Below, in pieces: positions 7,934 through 16,631 of a stretch of DNA of 64,000 bases. Position numbers and translations under genes: made by a program. The notes beneath the pieces were generated by a model. The model saw only the letters and a program-made list of their open reading frames with translations, was not told the DNA's origin and ran no database searches. This stretch comes from JAKVBH01 sp049800955 (GTDB taxonomy: Bacteria > Pseudomonadota > Alphaproteobacteria > Rhodobacterales > Rhodobacteraceae): contig NZ_JBNAGA010000005.1 of the NCBI RefSeq assembly GCF_049800955.1, positions 1 to 64,000 on the forward strand. Reading direction: 5' to 3'. Within the stretch, counting starts at the first letter, position 1; the number at the start of each line of letters is the position of its first letter.

Positions 7934-9322
7934 TTATGCCGCGCTCTCTGAGGACGCTTCCAGCTCATCCCGGCGCCAAATCCCCAGCAATAGAGACTTG
8001 AACGCCGCGTAGGTCGCATCAAAAGTCTCACGGCCGCGGGCATAGGTCTCGCGGTTGAAATCGCGGTAATCCGCCTCGTAGATCCCGTTGACCTGCTCAC
8101 CGGCCTGACCGATCAGCGCAGTGAAGTTCTGCCTGTGCGGCGAGAGAACACGGCCCAGATAGGCCTGCATGAGCGCGCCAAGCTCTGCCTGCTGCGCATC
8201 GTCATAGCGGGTGATGACTGCGCGCACGGCGTCCCACTCGAAATTGAGCTCGTCGCGCCCGAGCGCCCGCGCGGCAATGTTCTCGCTCTCCTCAATGGAG
8301 GCGAAGGTTGCGTGCAGCATGTCGAAGAAGCGGCCGGTGCTGTCGAACTCGAGGAAGGACGCCCCAAGGGGCACCAGCAGGATATCCGCCGCCGCCAGCC
8401 CATTGATGGTCAGATAGCCCAGGGCAGGGGGGGTATCGAGGAAGACAATGTCATACTCCTCCAGCACGCCCGCCTCCTCCAGGCTCTCGGTCAGCGCATC
8501 CCAGAGCTTCCAGCCGCGCGCCTGCATGCGCCAGACGGGGATCTGGAATTCCGCCCAATAGAGGTTCAGCTGCGCGCCGATCAGATCGATATTGGGCCAG
8601 TGGGTTTTCTGGATGAGGCTTGCCGGATCGGTGTCCAGCGCATCCGAGAGCGTATCATCGAGCGGAATGGGCGCCTCGCCCCGATCAATACGCCCCTGAT
8701 TGGTCGCCCGCAGATGCCGTGCGTAATGGCCTGCGAGCAGGGGAAAGACCGTCTGCCATTCATCTTTGACCTCGCCGCCGAAGATCGACGTCATGGAGCC
8801 CTGGCTGTCGAGATCGATGACCAGCACACGGTAGCCATCCAGCGCCGCGGACATCGCGAGATGCGCGGCCGTGGAGGTCTTGCCCACACCGCCCTTGAAA
8901 TTCGCGACCGAGACAATCTTGGCGGGCAGGCCTTCAGGGCGGTAGGGGGCATAGCTGCGCCCCTTAGCGCCTTGCGTGGCAAAAAAGGCCCGCAGACGCT
9001 GGACTTCATCAAGGCTGAACCATTTGGCCCCGCCCTCGGTCTCGGAGCGCCCCTGGGGCAGGTCCGGGTTCTGGCGCAGGACGCGGCGGAAATGGGCTTG
9101 CGCCACCGGGATCAGATAGCGGCAAATCTCCCAGGTGGAAAACAGGCGTAGCTTGCGCCCGCCGCTCTCATCCAGCCCCCGGGAGGCCAGATCATTGCGC
9201 CCCCTTGCACAGGCCTCTGAAATGGCCTTGAAATCGGACGTGGCCATGGGATCGCCCAGATCAGCAAGCGCTGTATCGGGATTGATGCCAAAATAGGGAG
9301 GGCGAATGTCAGCCTTGGTCAT
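7934..9322 (-). CDS. parA: ParA-family partition ATPase with N-terminal DNA-binding region
   Basis: This 462-residue ATPase has the deviant Walker A motif KGGVGKTS at residues 143-150, VLVIDLDSQGSM (Walker A prime) and FLDTPPALGY. About 130 residues precede the ATPase domain and include LRLFSTWEICRYLIP, probably a winged or MerR-like DNA-binding element as in type Ia ParA proteins that autoregulate their operon. ATG 9322 is preferred because the longer frame to 9427 runs through intergenic repeats and gives no family-like residues. Inverted repeats at 9370-9421, about 50-100 bp upstream, are good candidates for its operator or for parS. Confidence 0.92.
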   Translation of the reverse strand: MTKADIRPPYFGINPDTALADLGDPMATSDFKAISEACARGRNDLASRGLDESGGRKLRLFSTWEICRYLIPVAQAHFRRVLRQNPDLPQGRSETEGGAKWFSLDEVQRLRAFFATQGAKGRSYAPYRPEGLPAKIVSVANFKGGVGKTSTAAHLAMSAALDGYRVLVIDLDSQGSMTSIFGGEVKDEWQTVFPLLAGHYARHLRATNQGRIDRGEAPIPLDDTLSDALDTDPASLIQKTHWPNIDLIGAQLNLYWAEFQIPVWRMQARGWKLWDALTESLEEAGVLEEYDIVFLDTPPALGYLTINGLAAADILLVPLGASFLEFDSTGRFFDMLHATFASIEESENIAARALGRDELNFEWDAVRAVITRYDDAQQAELGALMQAYLGRVLSPHRQNFTALIGQAGEQVNGIYEADYRDFNRETYARGRETFDATYAAFKSLLLGIWRRDELEASSESAA

Positions 9323-9369
9323 GGGGATGCGCCTGCATATAATGGTGGTATCTGCTCTGTTCTCAGCGA

Positions 9370-9421
9370 TGTAACGCCTTTTCTTCAGTGTACGCAAAAA
9401 GCCGTTACATGCAACGCATGA
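9370..9421. repeat. Inverted repeats upstream of parA (candidate operator or parS)
   Basis: ATGTAACG (9370-9377) and CGTTACAT (9404-9411) are perfect 8-bp inverted arms. Overlapping the right arm, CATGC-AAC-GCATG (9409-9421) is a second perfect inverted repeat. Their position just upstream of parA fits ParA or ParB binding. Confidence 0.5.
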
Positions 9422-9589
9422 CCGCACATCCCATCACTTTTTTAAGCAATTCCAAGGGCTCGCTTTCAATATGCAGGGGTGATGAGAAAATAATCGCTGT
9501 TATGAATCTGTTATATCTTTAGTTACGGTGAGATCTGTCTTTCCCAAGTATTTGATTCTGCGTTTTTTTTTGAAGGCTTTTCCAGCCAG

Positions 9590-9650
9590 GCGACTCTGAT
9601 CCCACGATCAGGCGATTCCAATCCCCCGAAAGAGCGACTCTGATCCCACG
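9590..9650. repeat. Three iterons with 22-bp periodicity
   Basis: GCGACTCTGATCCCACG occurs at 9590-9606 and identically at 9634-9650. A degenerate copy, GCGATTCCAATCCCCCG, lies at 9612-9628. The starts are spaced exactly 22 bp, two helical turns, so an initiator would bind on one face of the DNA. This is the expected binding array for the RepA protein encoded 125 bp to the right. Confidence 0.8.
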
Positions 9651-9671
9651 TTTGTCAGAGTGGACGCCTCC

Positions 9672-9680
9672 TGTGGATAA
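9672..9680 (-). promoter_or_regulatory. Perfect DnaA box
   Basis: TGTGGATAA is the exact reverse complement of the DnaA consensus TTATCCACA. It lies 22 bp after the last iteron, as in many iteron plasmid origins that recruit host DnaA. Confidence 0.7.
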
Positions 9681-9731
9681 CTCTAGGCTGGGCGTTAATG
9701 AAAACACGATTCTCCAACGAGGGGATCGGAC

Positions 9732-9812
9732 ATGAGCAGGCAGCGTCCAACGAGGCGCGCAAGGATTGAGGCACATGGGCAGCGTTTCCCAACCCGGCGG
9801 GCTTTTGCCTGA
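9732..9812 (+). CDS. Possible 26-residue Arg-rich leader peptide overlapping repA
   Basis: An ATG at 9732 opens a frame of 26 codons (beginning MSRQRPTRRARIEAHG) that ends inside the first codons of repA in another frame. The ten-base word TCCAACGAGG occurs at 9713-9722 and again within the leader at 9746-9755. Leader-coupled translation is known for some plasmid initiators, but a chance frame is equally possible, and no strong ribosome-binding site is visible for it. Confidence 0.2.
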   Translation: MSRQRPTRRARIEAHGQRFPTRRAFA

Positions 9813-10803
9813 CCGTCATCCTACGGGCGATTTTTTCGTCTGTGATATCTTCGATGCATTGCCCAAGGGCGATCTGGCGAGCATGGAGCATCCGCTCTTT
9901 TCGCTCTCCACCCGGCCCGACCGGCGCATTCTGAATTACATGCACAATGATGTGGAGATCACCGTGACGCCCTCTGTCAAAGGGCTGGCCACGATCCATG
10001 ACAAGGACATCCTGATCTTCTGTATCTCCCAGTTGGTGGCGGCGCTGAACGCGGGCAAGACGGTCGCGCGGACGCTGGTTTTGCAGGCTCATGATCTGCT
10101 TGTGGCGACCAATCGGGAAACCTCGGGCGATGGCTACAAGCGGCTGCGTGAAGCCTTCGAGCGGCTCGCAGGCACCCGGATCACCACCAATCTCGAGACC
10201 GGGGGCCAGGAGGTCACCACGGGCTTTGGCCTGATCGAGAGCTGGCAGATCGTGCGCGCTTCCAAGGGGGGGCGCATGGCTCATGTGAAGGTCACGCTCT
10301 CGGAATGGCTCTACCGCGCGGTGGTGGCGAAATCGGTGCTGACGCTGAGCCGCGATTACTTCCGTCTGCGCAAACCGCTGGAGCGGCGGATCTATGAGCT
10401 GGCGCGTAAACATTGCGGGCGCCAGCCGGGCTGGACGGTCTCGGTGGATACGCTTCTGAAGAAATCCGGCTCCGCCTCGCCGCGCCGGGTCTTTCGCAAG
10501 ATGATGCGCGATATGATCGCCGCGGATCACTTGCCTGATTACGTCATCGAGGAAATCCCCGGCGATCTGTTGCGGTTCTCGCCGCGCGATCAGGTGGTGG
10601 AGGCGGGAGATGCCAGCCAGGATCGCGGCCCGCCGCTGACGCCGGAGGTGCTGGAGCAGGCGCGGCGCATGGCGCCGGGCTGGGATGTCTACGGGCTGGA
10701 GGCCGATTGGCGCGCCTATTGGCAGCGCTCAGGCCGCGCGCCTCTGCGCAACCCGGCGGCGGCCTTTCTGGGCTTCGTGCGCGCCAAGGTGGCCGAGGAG
10801 TAG
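9775..10803 (+). CDS. repA: Plasmid replication initiator RepA
   Basis: This protein of about 342 residues matches the RPA/RepA initiator family of alphaproteobacterial plasmids: EHPLFSLSTRPDRRILNYMH near residue 40, an NDVEITVTPSVKGLATIHDKD-type stretch, and a winged-helix-like centre with FRLRKPLERRIYELARKHCG. It would bind the upstream iterons and start replication. ATG 9775 follows GAGG; a TTG at 9766 is less likely. This family, with divergent parAB, defines the RepA-type replicons of roseobacters, one group of which was described as carrying a rhamnose operon and promoting attachment. The assignment to that group is inference. Confidence 0.9.
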   Translation: MGSVSQPGGLLPDRHPTGDFFVCDIFDALPKGDLASMEHPLFSLSTRPDRRILNYMHNDVEITVTPSVKGLATIHDKDILIFCISQLVAALNAGKTVARTLVLQAHDLLVATNRETSGDGYKRLREAFERLAGTRITTNLETGGQEVTTGFGLIESWQIVRASKGGRMAHVKVTLSEWLYRAVVAKSVLTLSRDYFRLRKPLERRIYELARKHCGRQPGWTVSVDTLLKKSGSASPRRVFRKMMRDMIAADHLPDYVIEEIPGDLLRFSPRDQVVEAGDASQDRGPPLTPEVLEQARRMAPGWDVYGLEADWRAYWQRSGRAPLRNPAAAFLGFVRAKVAEE

Positions 10804-10835
10804 GGCCGGTACAGGGAGCAGCAACGCGGAACCAA

Positions 10836-10849
10836 GGGGCGTCAGCCCC
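10836..10849. terminator. Weak hairpin between repA and the convergent ATP-grasp gene
   Basis: GGGGC-GTCA-GCCCC forms a 5-bp stem in the 82-bp gap between convergent genes. There is no U-tract, so it is only a weak terminator candidate. Confidence 0.25.
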
Positions 10850-10885
10850 GCCGTATCGCCATCCCAGGGGCTGGCTCTGCGCGCC

Positions 10886-12142
10886 TTAGAGCGAGTGGTG
10901 CAGCCCGATCTCCCGGCGCAGGATCGAGCGACCCTCGGGATCCAGCACATCGAGCCGTGCAAAGACCTCCGTGAGCTGCGCCTTGAGCGCCTCGCGGCTC
11001 TCAGCCGCTGAGACAAAGGCCGTGACCCGTGCCCGGCCCGAGAGATGCGCGTCGATCTCCTCACCCTGCATGCGGTAGACATAATGCTCCTCAACAAGGC
11101 CTTCCGTGATGAGCGCCTCCATTCCCGTCACTTGGTCAAAGACACCGGCGCTGGCATAGGCGTTGTTGGCCGAGAAAATTCTGGGATCAGGATCAAGCTC
11201 GAGGGACACAGGCCGCCCCAGCTGCTGGTCGATCGAGGCGCCGACATAGTCAAACCCGGTCACAAGCTCGACACAGCGATTGGCCCCGGGCCCCCCGCCA
11301 ATACGCCCCGCGACCTCCAGCACCACCAGACGACCCTCGGCGGTCAGGATGGACTGGATCAGCATCGGCCCGTCCGACAGGCCAAAGGCCTGCGCCATGG
11401 CCCGGGCCTGGGCCTGCATGAGCGCCTCTGTCTCAGGGGCCAGCGCGGCAGGGGCCAGCGTTGCGTGGCAGGTGGCCTCCTGCCCGCCTGAGCCGCCTTC
11501 AAAGAAGGTCTTGTGCCGCTCGCGGGCCAAAAGCACATGGGTCTTACCGCCAATCACGATGCAGTCGATAGACAGCTCCAGCCCTTCGATGAATTCCTCC
11601 ACCAACACATCTCCGCCCCGCGCGGCGGCGAAGCAGGTAGTCAATTGTGTCTCTAACTCAGCCCGATCAGCCGCAAAGATCACCCCTTGGGAGCCCGTGC
11701 CGCCCACCGGTTTGGCCACAACCGGGAAGGTGAGATCATCTGTCTTCAGGCTCTCGGCGCTCGGACCCACAACCCAGCGGGCCGTGTCGACCTCAGCGCT
11801 GCGCAGCACCTGTTTCATCGCATCCTTGTTGGTGAGCTGATGGGCGGCCTCAGGCGTGAGCGGGGAGGCCAGCCCCAGCTCGGCCCGCACCTGCGCCAGA
11901 ATGGGCAGGGGCTGATCCAGACAGACGGATATGATGGCCTCCGCCCCCTCATCGCGCGCGGCTTGCGCCACGGCTCCCGCGTCCAGTGTGGAAATCTGCA
12001 GGTGCAGATCTGCGAAAGGGGCGGCAGGCGGGGCATCTTTGTAATCAGCCAGCACCACCCGGTAACCCAGCGCTTTCAGTCTCTGAACCACCGCAATATG
12101 CGGACTGACGCCCCCCAGAACCAGCGCCGTGGGCTTAGTCAT
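10886..12142 (-). CDS. ATP-grasp ligase (paralogue 1)
   Basis: This 418-residue protein has an N-terminal pre-ATP-grasp Rossmann-like domain (TALVLGGVSPHIAVVQRLKA) and an ATP-grasp core with FPVVAKPVGGTGSQGV, the LVEEFIEG strand and LEVAGRIGGGPGANR near the metal site. ATP-grasp enzymes join a carboxylate to an amine or thiol through an acyl phosphate. ATG 12142 has GGGAG just upstream. It overlaps the end of the WbqC-like gene by 8 bp, so the two are translationally coupled. It is closely similar along its length to the ATP-grasp encoded at 19790-21052, for example in DAPPAAP and the STLD segment. The substrate is unknown. Confidence 0.85.
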   Translation of the reverse strand: MTKPTALVLGGVSPHIAVVQRLKALGYRVVLADYKDAPPAAPFADLHLQISTLDAGAVAQAARDEGAEAIISVCLDQPLPILAQVRAELGLASPLTPEAAHQLTNKDAMKQVLRSAEVDTARWVVGPSAESLKTDDLTFPVVAKPVGGTGSQGVIFAADRAELETQLTTCFAAARGGDVLVEEFIEGLELSIDCIVIGGKTHVLLARERHKTFFEGGSGGQEATCHATLAPAALAPETEALMQAQARAMAQAFGLSDGPMLIQSILTAEGRLVVLEVAGRIGGGPGANRCVELVTGFDYVGASIDQQLGRPVSLELDPDPRIFSANNAYASAGVFDQVTGMEALITEGLVEEHYVYRMQGEEIDAHLSGRARVTAFVSAAESREALKAQLTEVFARLDVLDPEGRSILRREIGLHHSL

Positions 12143-12893
12143 GGGGCGCTCCCCCGGTGGCCATGTCTTCGGCTGTTTTGAGATCATACTGACCCAGCAT
12201 CTCGCGCACGGCGGCGGGGGTGTTGTGCATCAGCACATCGATGATCGAGAGATGGGGCAGGAACGGGTGGTCAAACTGGGCGTAAGGTACGCTACGTTCA
12301 CAGATAAAGCGCAGATCGATCCCTTGGGCGGCGAACTCTTGTGTCCCGTAGAGCGCGACCCCGCCGGGCAGGTTCACATATTGCGCCGCATCCAGCGCCC
12401 GGGTGATGGCAATAAGCCGATCGGCGCGTTTGAGGCTGGCTGTCTCGGCAAAGCGCTCGGAGGACATCAGCCGCGTGAAAGGCAGCTCCAGATAGCCCAT
12501 GACCGCCGCCATGGAGGCCACGGCCAGTTCCGAAACCGGTTGACCGGCGGCCTCTTCAAAAATCCCCAGCACCAGATCGCGCACCGGGGCGAAATAGGGC
12601 GCGCGTTTGTACTCATGCTCGAGCTGTGTGGTGAACTTGCGCAGCCATTTGTCATCCAGCGCCGTGATGACCTCCCGGATCGGCACGTTCTGTGAGCCGC
12701 CCTGTACGGGCACGGTAAAGAGCGCGTCCTGGCCCCGGTTGGAGATGCGGTTGCGGTTGATCCAGCCACGTTTGATGAAGTTCACATCATCATAGGCCAC
12801 GAAATGGTCCACGGCTGCGATCAGCTGGAAATAGCCCAGATAGGGAAAGACATAGGGCTGCATGACGGCAACAGAGGTCATGGGCGGGCTCAT
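12135..12893 (-). CDS. WbqC-like family protein
   Basis: This 252-residue protein begins with VAVMQPYVFPYLGYFQLIAA, the hallmark of the WbqC-like family, followed by FVAYDDVNFIKRGWINRNRI and a C-terminal HLSIIDVLMHN motif. WbqC proteins occur in O-antigen and nucleotide-sugar clusters; their reaction is not firmly established to my knowledge, though a role in acylating or modifying an amino sugar is often suspected. A second ATG four codons in (12881) may be the real start. It precedes and overlaps the first ATP-grasp gene, which suggests the two act in sequence. Confidence 0.85.
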   Translation of the reverse strand: MSPPMTSVAVMQPYVFPYLGYFQLIAAVDHFVAYDDVNFIKRGWINRNRISNRGQDALFTVPVQGGSQNVPIREVITALDDKWLRKFTTQLEHEYKRAPYFAPVRDLVLGIFEEAAGQPVSELAVASMAAVMGYLELPFTRLMSSERFAETASLKRADRLIAITRALDAAQYVNLPGGVALYGTQEFAAQGIDLRFICERSVPYAQFDHPFLPHLSIIDVLMHNTPAAVREMLGQYDLKTAEDMATGGAPHD

Positions 12894-12958
12894 ACTCCAA
12901 GAGATGTTGCGCCCTCATAGCGGGTTAACCCTCGGAGGGAAACCAGTGGGCGCATGGT

Positions 12959-14299
12959 TCAGAGGTCTGAAAGAGCGGTACGCGGGTCTGTCTGAGGATC
13001 CAGCACTGCATCGGCCAGCGCGGTGATACGCGCCTCGGAAAGCGCGGCAGTCCGCGCGAGATCGGCAAACTTCGCGCGCAGGTCGGGGGCGCGGAGCGGC
13101 ACCTCCGGCTCGCCCAGAGGCAGGTCCACCTGCGTGGCCACTTCGCTGGAGTTCCGCAAGGTTAGAGACACATGCGCTGCCCGTTTTGCAGGCACCAGCG
13201 CGCTGAGCGCGGGGTCTTCTGTCACCCGGGTCGCGCGCATCAGGCGCAGGGTCTCGGGATCGTTGAGGGCGGTTTCCGAAAACGCGGCCATGCCAGTCTC
13301 TCCCAGTGCCAGCGCCGCGCCCACGCAATAGGGAATGCCCAGACGGGCGGAATAGGGCCCATCGATCTCGGTATGGTCATGTTTGTGCACGGCCAAACCG
13401 TACGTCTCGACCTGCACAGCCGTAATGTCTGCCGGTGCGATCCCATGCTCCGCCTTCAGACGCAGCGCCGCCTCAACCGGCGCATGGGCATAGCGGCAGG
13501 ACGCATAGGGTTTGAGATAGACGGTCTCGATGCAATAGGGCGGGGCGACGCTGAGCGCGCCCGGAGGGACGGGGCTGCCGCGCAGCATCTCGATGAGCCC
13601 GTGTGGCCCGTCGAGAATGTCTTCGGGGCCGGGAAAGCCCGCCTCGGCGGCCAGTGCGGCGGCCAGACCGTTCAAAGCGGGGTGGCCTGCGTTGTAAGGT
13701 TTCAATTCAGAGCCCGGACCGAAGGCCTTCACCATGCCCGAGGCAGAGGTGCAGGCGGCGGCCAGCGCGGCGTTGAGCTGCACCCGGTCAAACCCCAAGG
13801 CAACAGCCGTTCCCATTGCGGCCCCAATCACACCGAAGACGCCCGAGCCATGCCAGCCATTGAGCTTGGCCTCAGGCTGGCAGGCGATGGCCACCCGCAA
13901 AGCCGCTTCATAGCCCAGCACGATCCCCTTGAGGAAACGGGCCTGATCCATGCGCGGATCATGGGCCATGGCCAGAAGTGCGGCGATCAGCGGCCCGCCC
14001 GCATGGGTGATGCCATAGCGGTGCCCGTCATCGAGCTCGACCACATGGGAGGCCATGCCATTGAGCAGGGCGGCCGAGAGCGGCGCTACGGTTTGCCCCG
14101 TGCCAATGACGGGGGCGGGGCCGTCGCCCGCGCTCGCCAGCATCTGGCCCAGCCGCGCGCGCTCACTGGCAGCGCCCGCCAGCGTGCAACCCAGCCAATC
14201 CAGCAGGCGCAGCCGCGTGGTCTCCTCGAGCGCAGGGGAGAGCGGGCTTGCGGCCAGCGCCTCCAACCCATCGAGAAAGGTGGTGGTGTGCCCGCTCAT
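12959..14299 (-). CDS. MmgE/PrpD family protein
   Basis: This 446-residue protein matches the all-helical plus alpha/beta plan of MmgE/PrpD (2-methylcitrate dehydratase-like) enzymes. It shows LLDWLGCTLAG near the N-terminus, VELDDGHRYGITHAGGPLI in the active-site region, a GWHGSGVFG loop, and LKPYASCRYAHAP. Members dehydrate or isomerise polycarboxylic acids, including 2-methylcitrate, cis-aconitic acid and iminodisuccinate-type substrates. It overlaps the upstream CitE-like gene by four bases (ATGA). Its place beside a C-C lyase and an aminotransferase suggests processing of a small polycarboxylate rather than propionate catabolism, as no prpB or prpC is present. Confidence 0.87.
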   Translation of the reverse strand: MSGHTTTFLDGLEALAASPLSPALEETTRLRLLDWLGCTLAGAASERARLGQMLASAGDGPAPVIGTGQTVAPLSAALLNGMASHVVELDDGHRYGITHAGGPLIAALLAMAHDPRMDQARFLKGIVLGYEAALRVAIACQPEAKLNGWHGSGVFGVIGAAMGTAVALGFDRVQLNAALAAACTSASGMVKAFGPGSELKPYNAGHPALNGLAAALAAEAGFPGPEDILDGPHGLIEMLRGSPVPPGALSVAPPYCIETVYLKPYASCRYAHAPVEAALRLKAEHGIAPADITAVQVETYGLAVHKHDHTEIDGPYSARLGIPYCVGAALALGETGMAAFSETALNDPETLRLMRATRVTEDPALSALVPAKRAAHVSLTLRNSSEVATQVDLPLGEPEVPLRAPDLRAKFADLARTAALSEARITALADAVLDPQTDPRTALSDL

Positions 14300-15465
14300 T
14301 CCGCCGCGTTGATCTGGGGATCGCTGCCCGCCTGAAAGAGCCGGACCACGCCGCGCTCATCTTCGACCACGCCGTAGGCATCGGCCAGCGATGTGATGCG
14401 CCGCGCCCAGGAGCGGTGCGGGTTGATCTCGTTCATCTTGTTGGACTTGGCCGATTTGATCACCCCGCCTGAGGTGCCGAGGATCTGGCTGGCATCCTCA
14501 TATTCCTCCCGCGTCACCGCCTGCATCGCATTGACGTAGCGCAGGTGGGAGGGGTGGATCACGGTCTTGCCGGTGAAGCCATTGGCCTTGTCCAGCGCCA
14601 CTTCGCGCAAGAGCCCGTCAATCGCATCGTTGAGGATCGGCGTATTGGTGCGCAAGGAGCGGTGTAGGTCGATCTGCATGACCTTCTCCAGATCATCGCG
14701 CTTATAGGCCAGGAAATATTCCCAAACGGGCGCGGAGACCACGTAATCCTCCTCCGCCCGGCCAAAGAAATTCAGGATATCGGCCAGCGCGTCGCGCACC
14801 GGCAGGATGTCATAGATCGACGAGCCAATACCGCGCCGCACGCCAAAGAAAGACGAGAAATCCGTCCCGCCCACGCGGATATTGAGGATGTACTCGTGAT
14901 ATCCCCGCAAGAGCCCCAGCAGCGAGCTCAGCTCTGCATTGCGCGTCTCGCGGAAGGCAATGGCGCGGCCCTCGAGGATCGGCATGCCGTAAAGCGGCGT
15001 CTCGAAGCGTGTGTTCAGATCCGCCAGCAGATCGAGATAATCGCGCGCATTGGAGGAGTAGAATTTCGGGAAGACAAAGCCCGTCAGGATATCGGCAAGC
15101 TCCGGTGTCAGGCGTTTGGCGAAGCTGTGGAACTGCTCGGTCGAGCGCACGCGCAGGAAGATGAGCGGCACGTCTGCATCGCTGAGTGTGCCGGCGCGCA
15201 CCTGTTCCGCCAGATAGCCCAGCTGCGCGATCACATTATCTTCGCCCGCCGAGAGATCTTCCGCGCGGATCGCATCCTCGAAACACATGACCATGGAGAG
15301 CACATCGGGCAGACCGCCTGTGGTGATCTTGTCCATGACGGCCCGGGTCGAGGGCATGTAGAGCGTGCCCCCCAGGCAATAGCGCAGGAGCGCGCGGGGC
15401 GAGTGGCGCGTGAAGCTCTGCGGCGGGCGCACGAAGAGATCACGGGGGGCGAGATTGTGCTGCAT
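14296..15465 (-). CDS. CitE-like TIM-barrel C-C bond lyase (HpcH/HpaI / PF15617-like)
   Basis: This 389-residue protein resembles the CitE-like TIM-barrel lyases, with LYMPSTRAVMDKI near residue 35, VMCFEDAIRAED, FRETRNAEL, DFSSFFGVRRG and a C-terminal KTVIHPSHLRYVN typical of the superfamily. Family members cleave or form C-C bonds of 3-hydroxyacids or their CoA esters in a metal-dependent way. From memory, a branch of this family occurs beside ATP-grasp genes in tellurite-resistance-like clusters. Here it is 11 bp from the DegT gene and overlaps PrpD, so it belongs to the same pathway. The substrate is unknown. Confidence 0.75.
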   Translation of the reverse strand: MQHNLAPRDLFVRPPQSFTRHSPRALLRYCLGGTLYMPSTRAVMDKITTGGLPDVLSMVMCFEDAIRAEDLSAGEDNVIAQLGYLAEQVRAGTLSDADVPLIFLRVRSTEQFHSFAKRLTPELADILTGFVFPKFYSSNARDYLDLLADLNTRFETPLYGMPILEGRAIAFRETRNAELSSLLGLLRGYHEYILNIRVGGTDFSSFFGVRRGIGSSIYDILPVRDALADILNFFGRAEEDYVVSAPVWEYFLAYKRDDLEKVMQIDLHRSLRTNTPILNDAIDGLLREVALDKANGFTGKTVIHPSHLRYVNAMQAVTREEYEDASQILGTSGGVIKSAKSNKMNEINPHRSWARRITSLADAYGVVEDERGVVRLFQAGSDPQINAAE

Positions 15466-15476
15466 GGGTGGGCTCG

Positions 15477-16631
15477 TTATTCGGCGGCGGTGGGGATGAT
15501 CCCGGCAGAGACGGGCGCGCGCAGCGCCGCGCAGATCCGCGCGATATCGCCGTCTTCCATCGCCGGGAAGATCGGCAGGCAGAGCACCCGGCGGCCCATT
15601 TCCGTGGCCACAGGCAGGTTCTCCGCCCCGGCGGAGGGCAGGCCCGCATACATCGGCAGCTGCGAGAGCAGCGGGAAGAAATAGCGCCGCGTCAGGATGT
15701 TTTGCGCGCGCAGCGCATCATAAAGCTCGTCGCGCGAGAGCGGATAGCGCTCATCGAGGATCACCGGGAAATAGGCGTAATTGGCCCGTGTTTGTCCCAG
15801 TTTGGGCAAGGGCTCAATCCCCGGTACATCGGCCAGCGCCGCGCGGTAAGCGGCATCGATCTCGCCGCGCCGGTCTATACAGGCGTCGATATGTCCCAGC
15901 TGTGCCAGACCCATGGCGGCATGGATCTCGCTCATCTTGCCGTTGGAGCCCGCGACCTTGATGGTCAGCTCATCGACAATGCCGAAATTCTTGAGCTGGT
16001 CGATATGCTCCTTTGTCTCCGCATCGGGGCAGATGATGGCGCCGCCCTCAAACGTGTTGAAGACCTTGGTGGCATGCAGGGACAGCGTCGCCAGATCGCC
16101 GCGCGCCAGAACCGAGCCTTGCGCGTCGCGCACGCCAAAGGCATGGGCCGCGTCATAGACCACCTTGAGCCCGTGGCGCTCGGCAATCTCGTGGATCGCT
16201 TCCATATCACAGGGGTTGCCATAGCAATGCACGGGCAGGATGGCGGAGGTCTTGTCGGTGATCGCGGCCTCGATCCTGGCGGGATCGAGATTGAGCGTCT
16301 CGGGGTCGATATCGACAAAGACCGGCGTGTTCTTGTTCCAGATGAGCGCATTGGTGGTGGCCACGAAGGAAAACGGCGTGGTGATGACCTCGCCGGTAAT
16401 CTCCAGCGCCTGCAGCGCAGTGATGAGCGCGATGGTGCCGTTGTTGAAAAGCGCCAGATGCTCAACCCCCAGATAATCCGCCAGATCGCGCTCCAGCCGT
16501 TGGTGCAGCGGGCCGCCATTGGTCAGGAAACGGTTCTCCCAGATCTCCTCAACGTAAGGCAGAAACTCTTCCAGCGGTGGCAGGAAGGGCTGGGTGACGT
16601 GAATTTTCTTTTCGCTGGTGTCGTCTGTCAT
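15477..16631 (-). CDS. DegT/DnrJ/EryC1/StrS sugar aminotransferase
   Basis: This 384-residue PLP aminotransferase has VYDAAHAFG (Asp160) and SLHATKVFNTFEGG with the Schiff-base Lys189. The SLHATKVFNTFEGG form resembles enzymes acting on dTDP-4-keto-6-deoxyglucose at C4 (VioA/DesI-like), which would yield a dTDP-4-amino-4,6-dideoxyhexose; this specificity is inference. ATG 16631 overlaps the rmlA stop by four bases (ATGA), and the extra N-terminal residues of a longer frame are rmlA coding sequence read out of frame. With rmlA and rmlB on the replicon, the whole route to a dTDP-amino sugar is present. Confidence 0.9.
   Translation of the reverse strand: MTDDTSEKKIHVTQPFLPPLEEFLPYVEEIWENRFLTNGGPLHQRLERDLADYLGVEHLALFNNGTIALITALQALEITGEVITTPFSFVATTNALIWNKNTPVFVDIDPETLNLDPARIEAAITDKTSAILPVHCYGNPCDMEAIHEIAERHGLKVVYDAAHAFGVRDAQGSVLARGDLATLSLHATKVFNTFEGGAIICPDAETKEHIDQLKNFGIVDELTIKVAGSNGKMSEIHAAMGLAQLGHIDACIDRRGEIDAAYRAALADVPGIEPLPKLGQTRANYAYFPVILDERYPLSRDELYDALRAQNILTRRYFFPLLSQLPMYAGLPSAGAENLPVATEMGRRVLCLPIFPAMEDGDIARICAALRAPVSAGIIPTAAE

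Larger units (their letters stand above)
9323..9774. other. Replication origin region between parA and repA
   Basis: These 452 bp lie between divergent parA and repA and contain every expected element of an iteron origin. There are inverted repeats near parA (9370-9421), an AT-rich stretch at about 9470-9575 that could be the unwinding element, three iterons at 9590-9650, and a perfect DnaA box at 9672-9680. Apart from a possible 26-codon leader that begins here (9732-9812), no protein-coding frame is convincing. An origin function is inferred from this arrangement and the adjacent initiator gene. Confidence 0.75.

Noticed and set aside
13172..14335. Plus-strand open frame of 387 codons opposite the MmgE/PrpD gene
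   Set aside because: No motifs, Arg/Gln/His-rich; the minus frame is a clear MmgE/PrpD protein.
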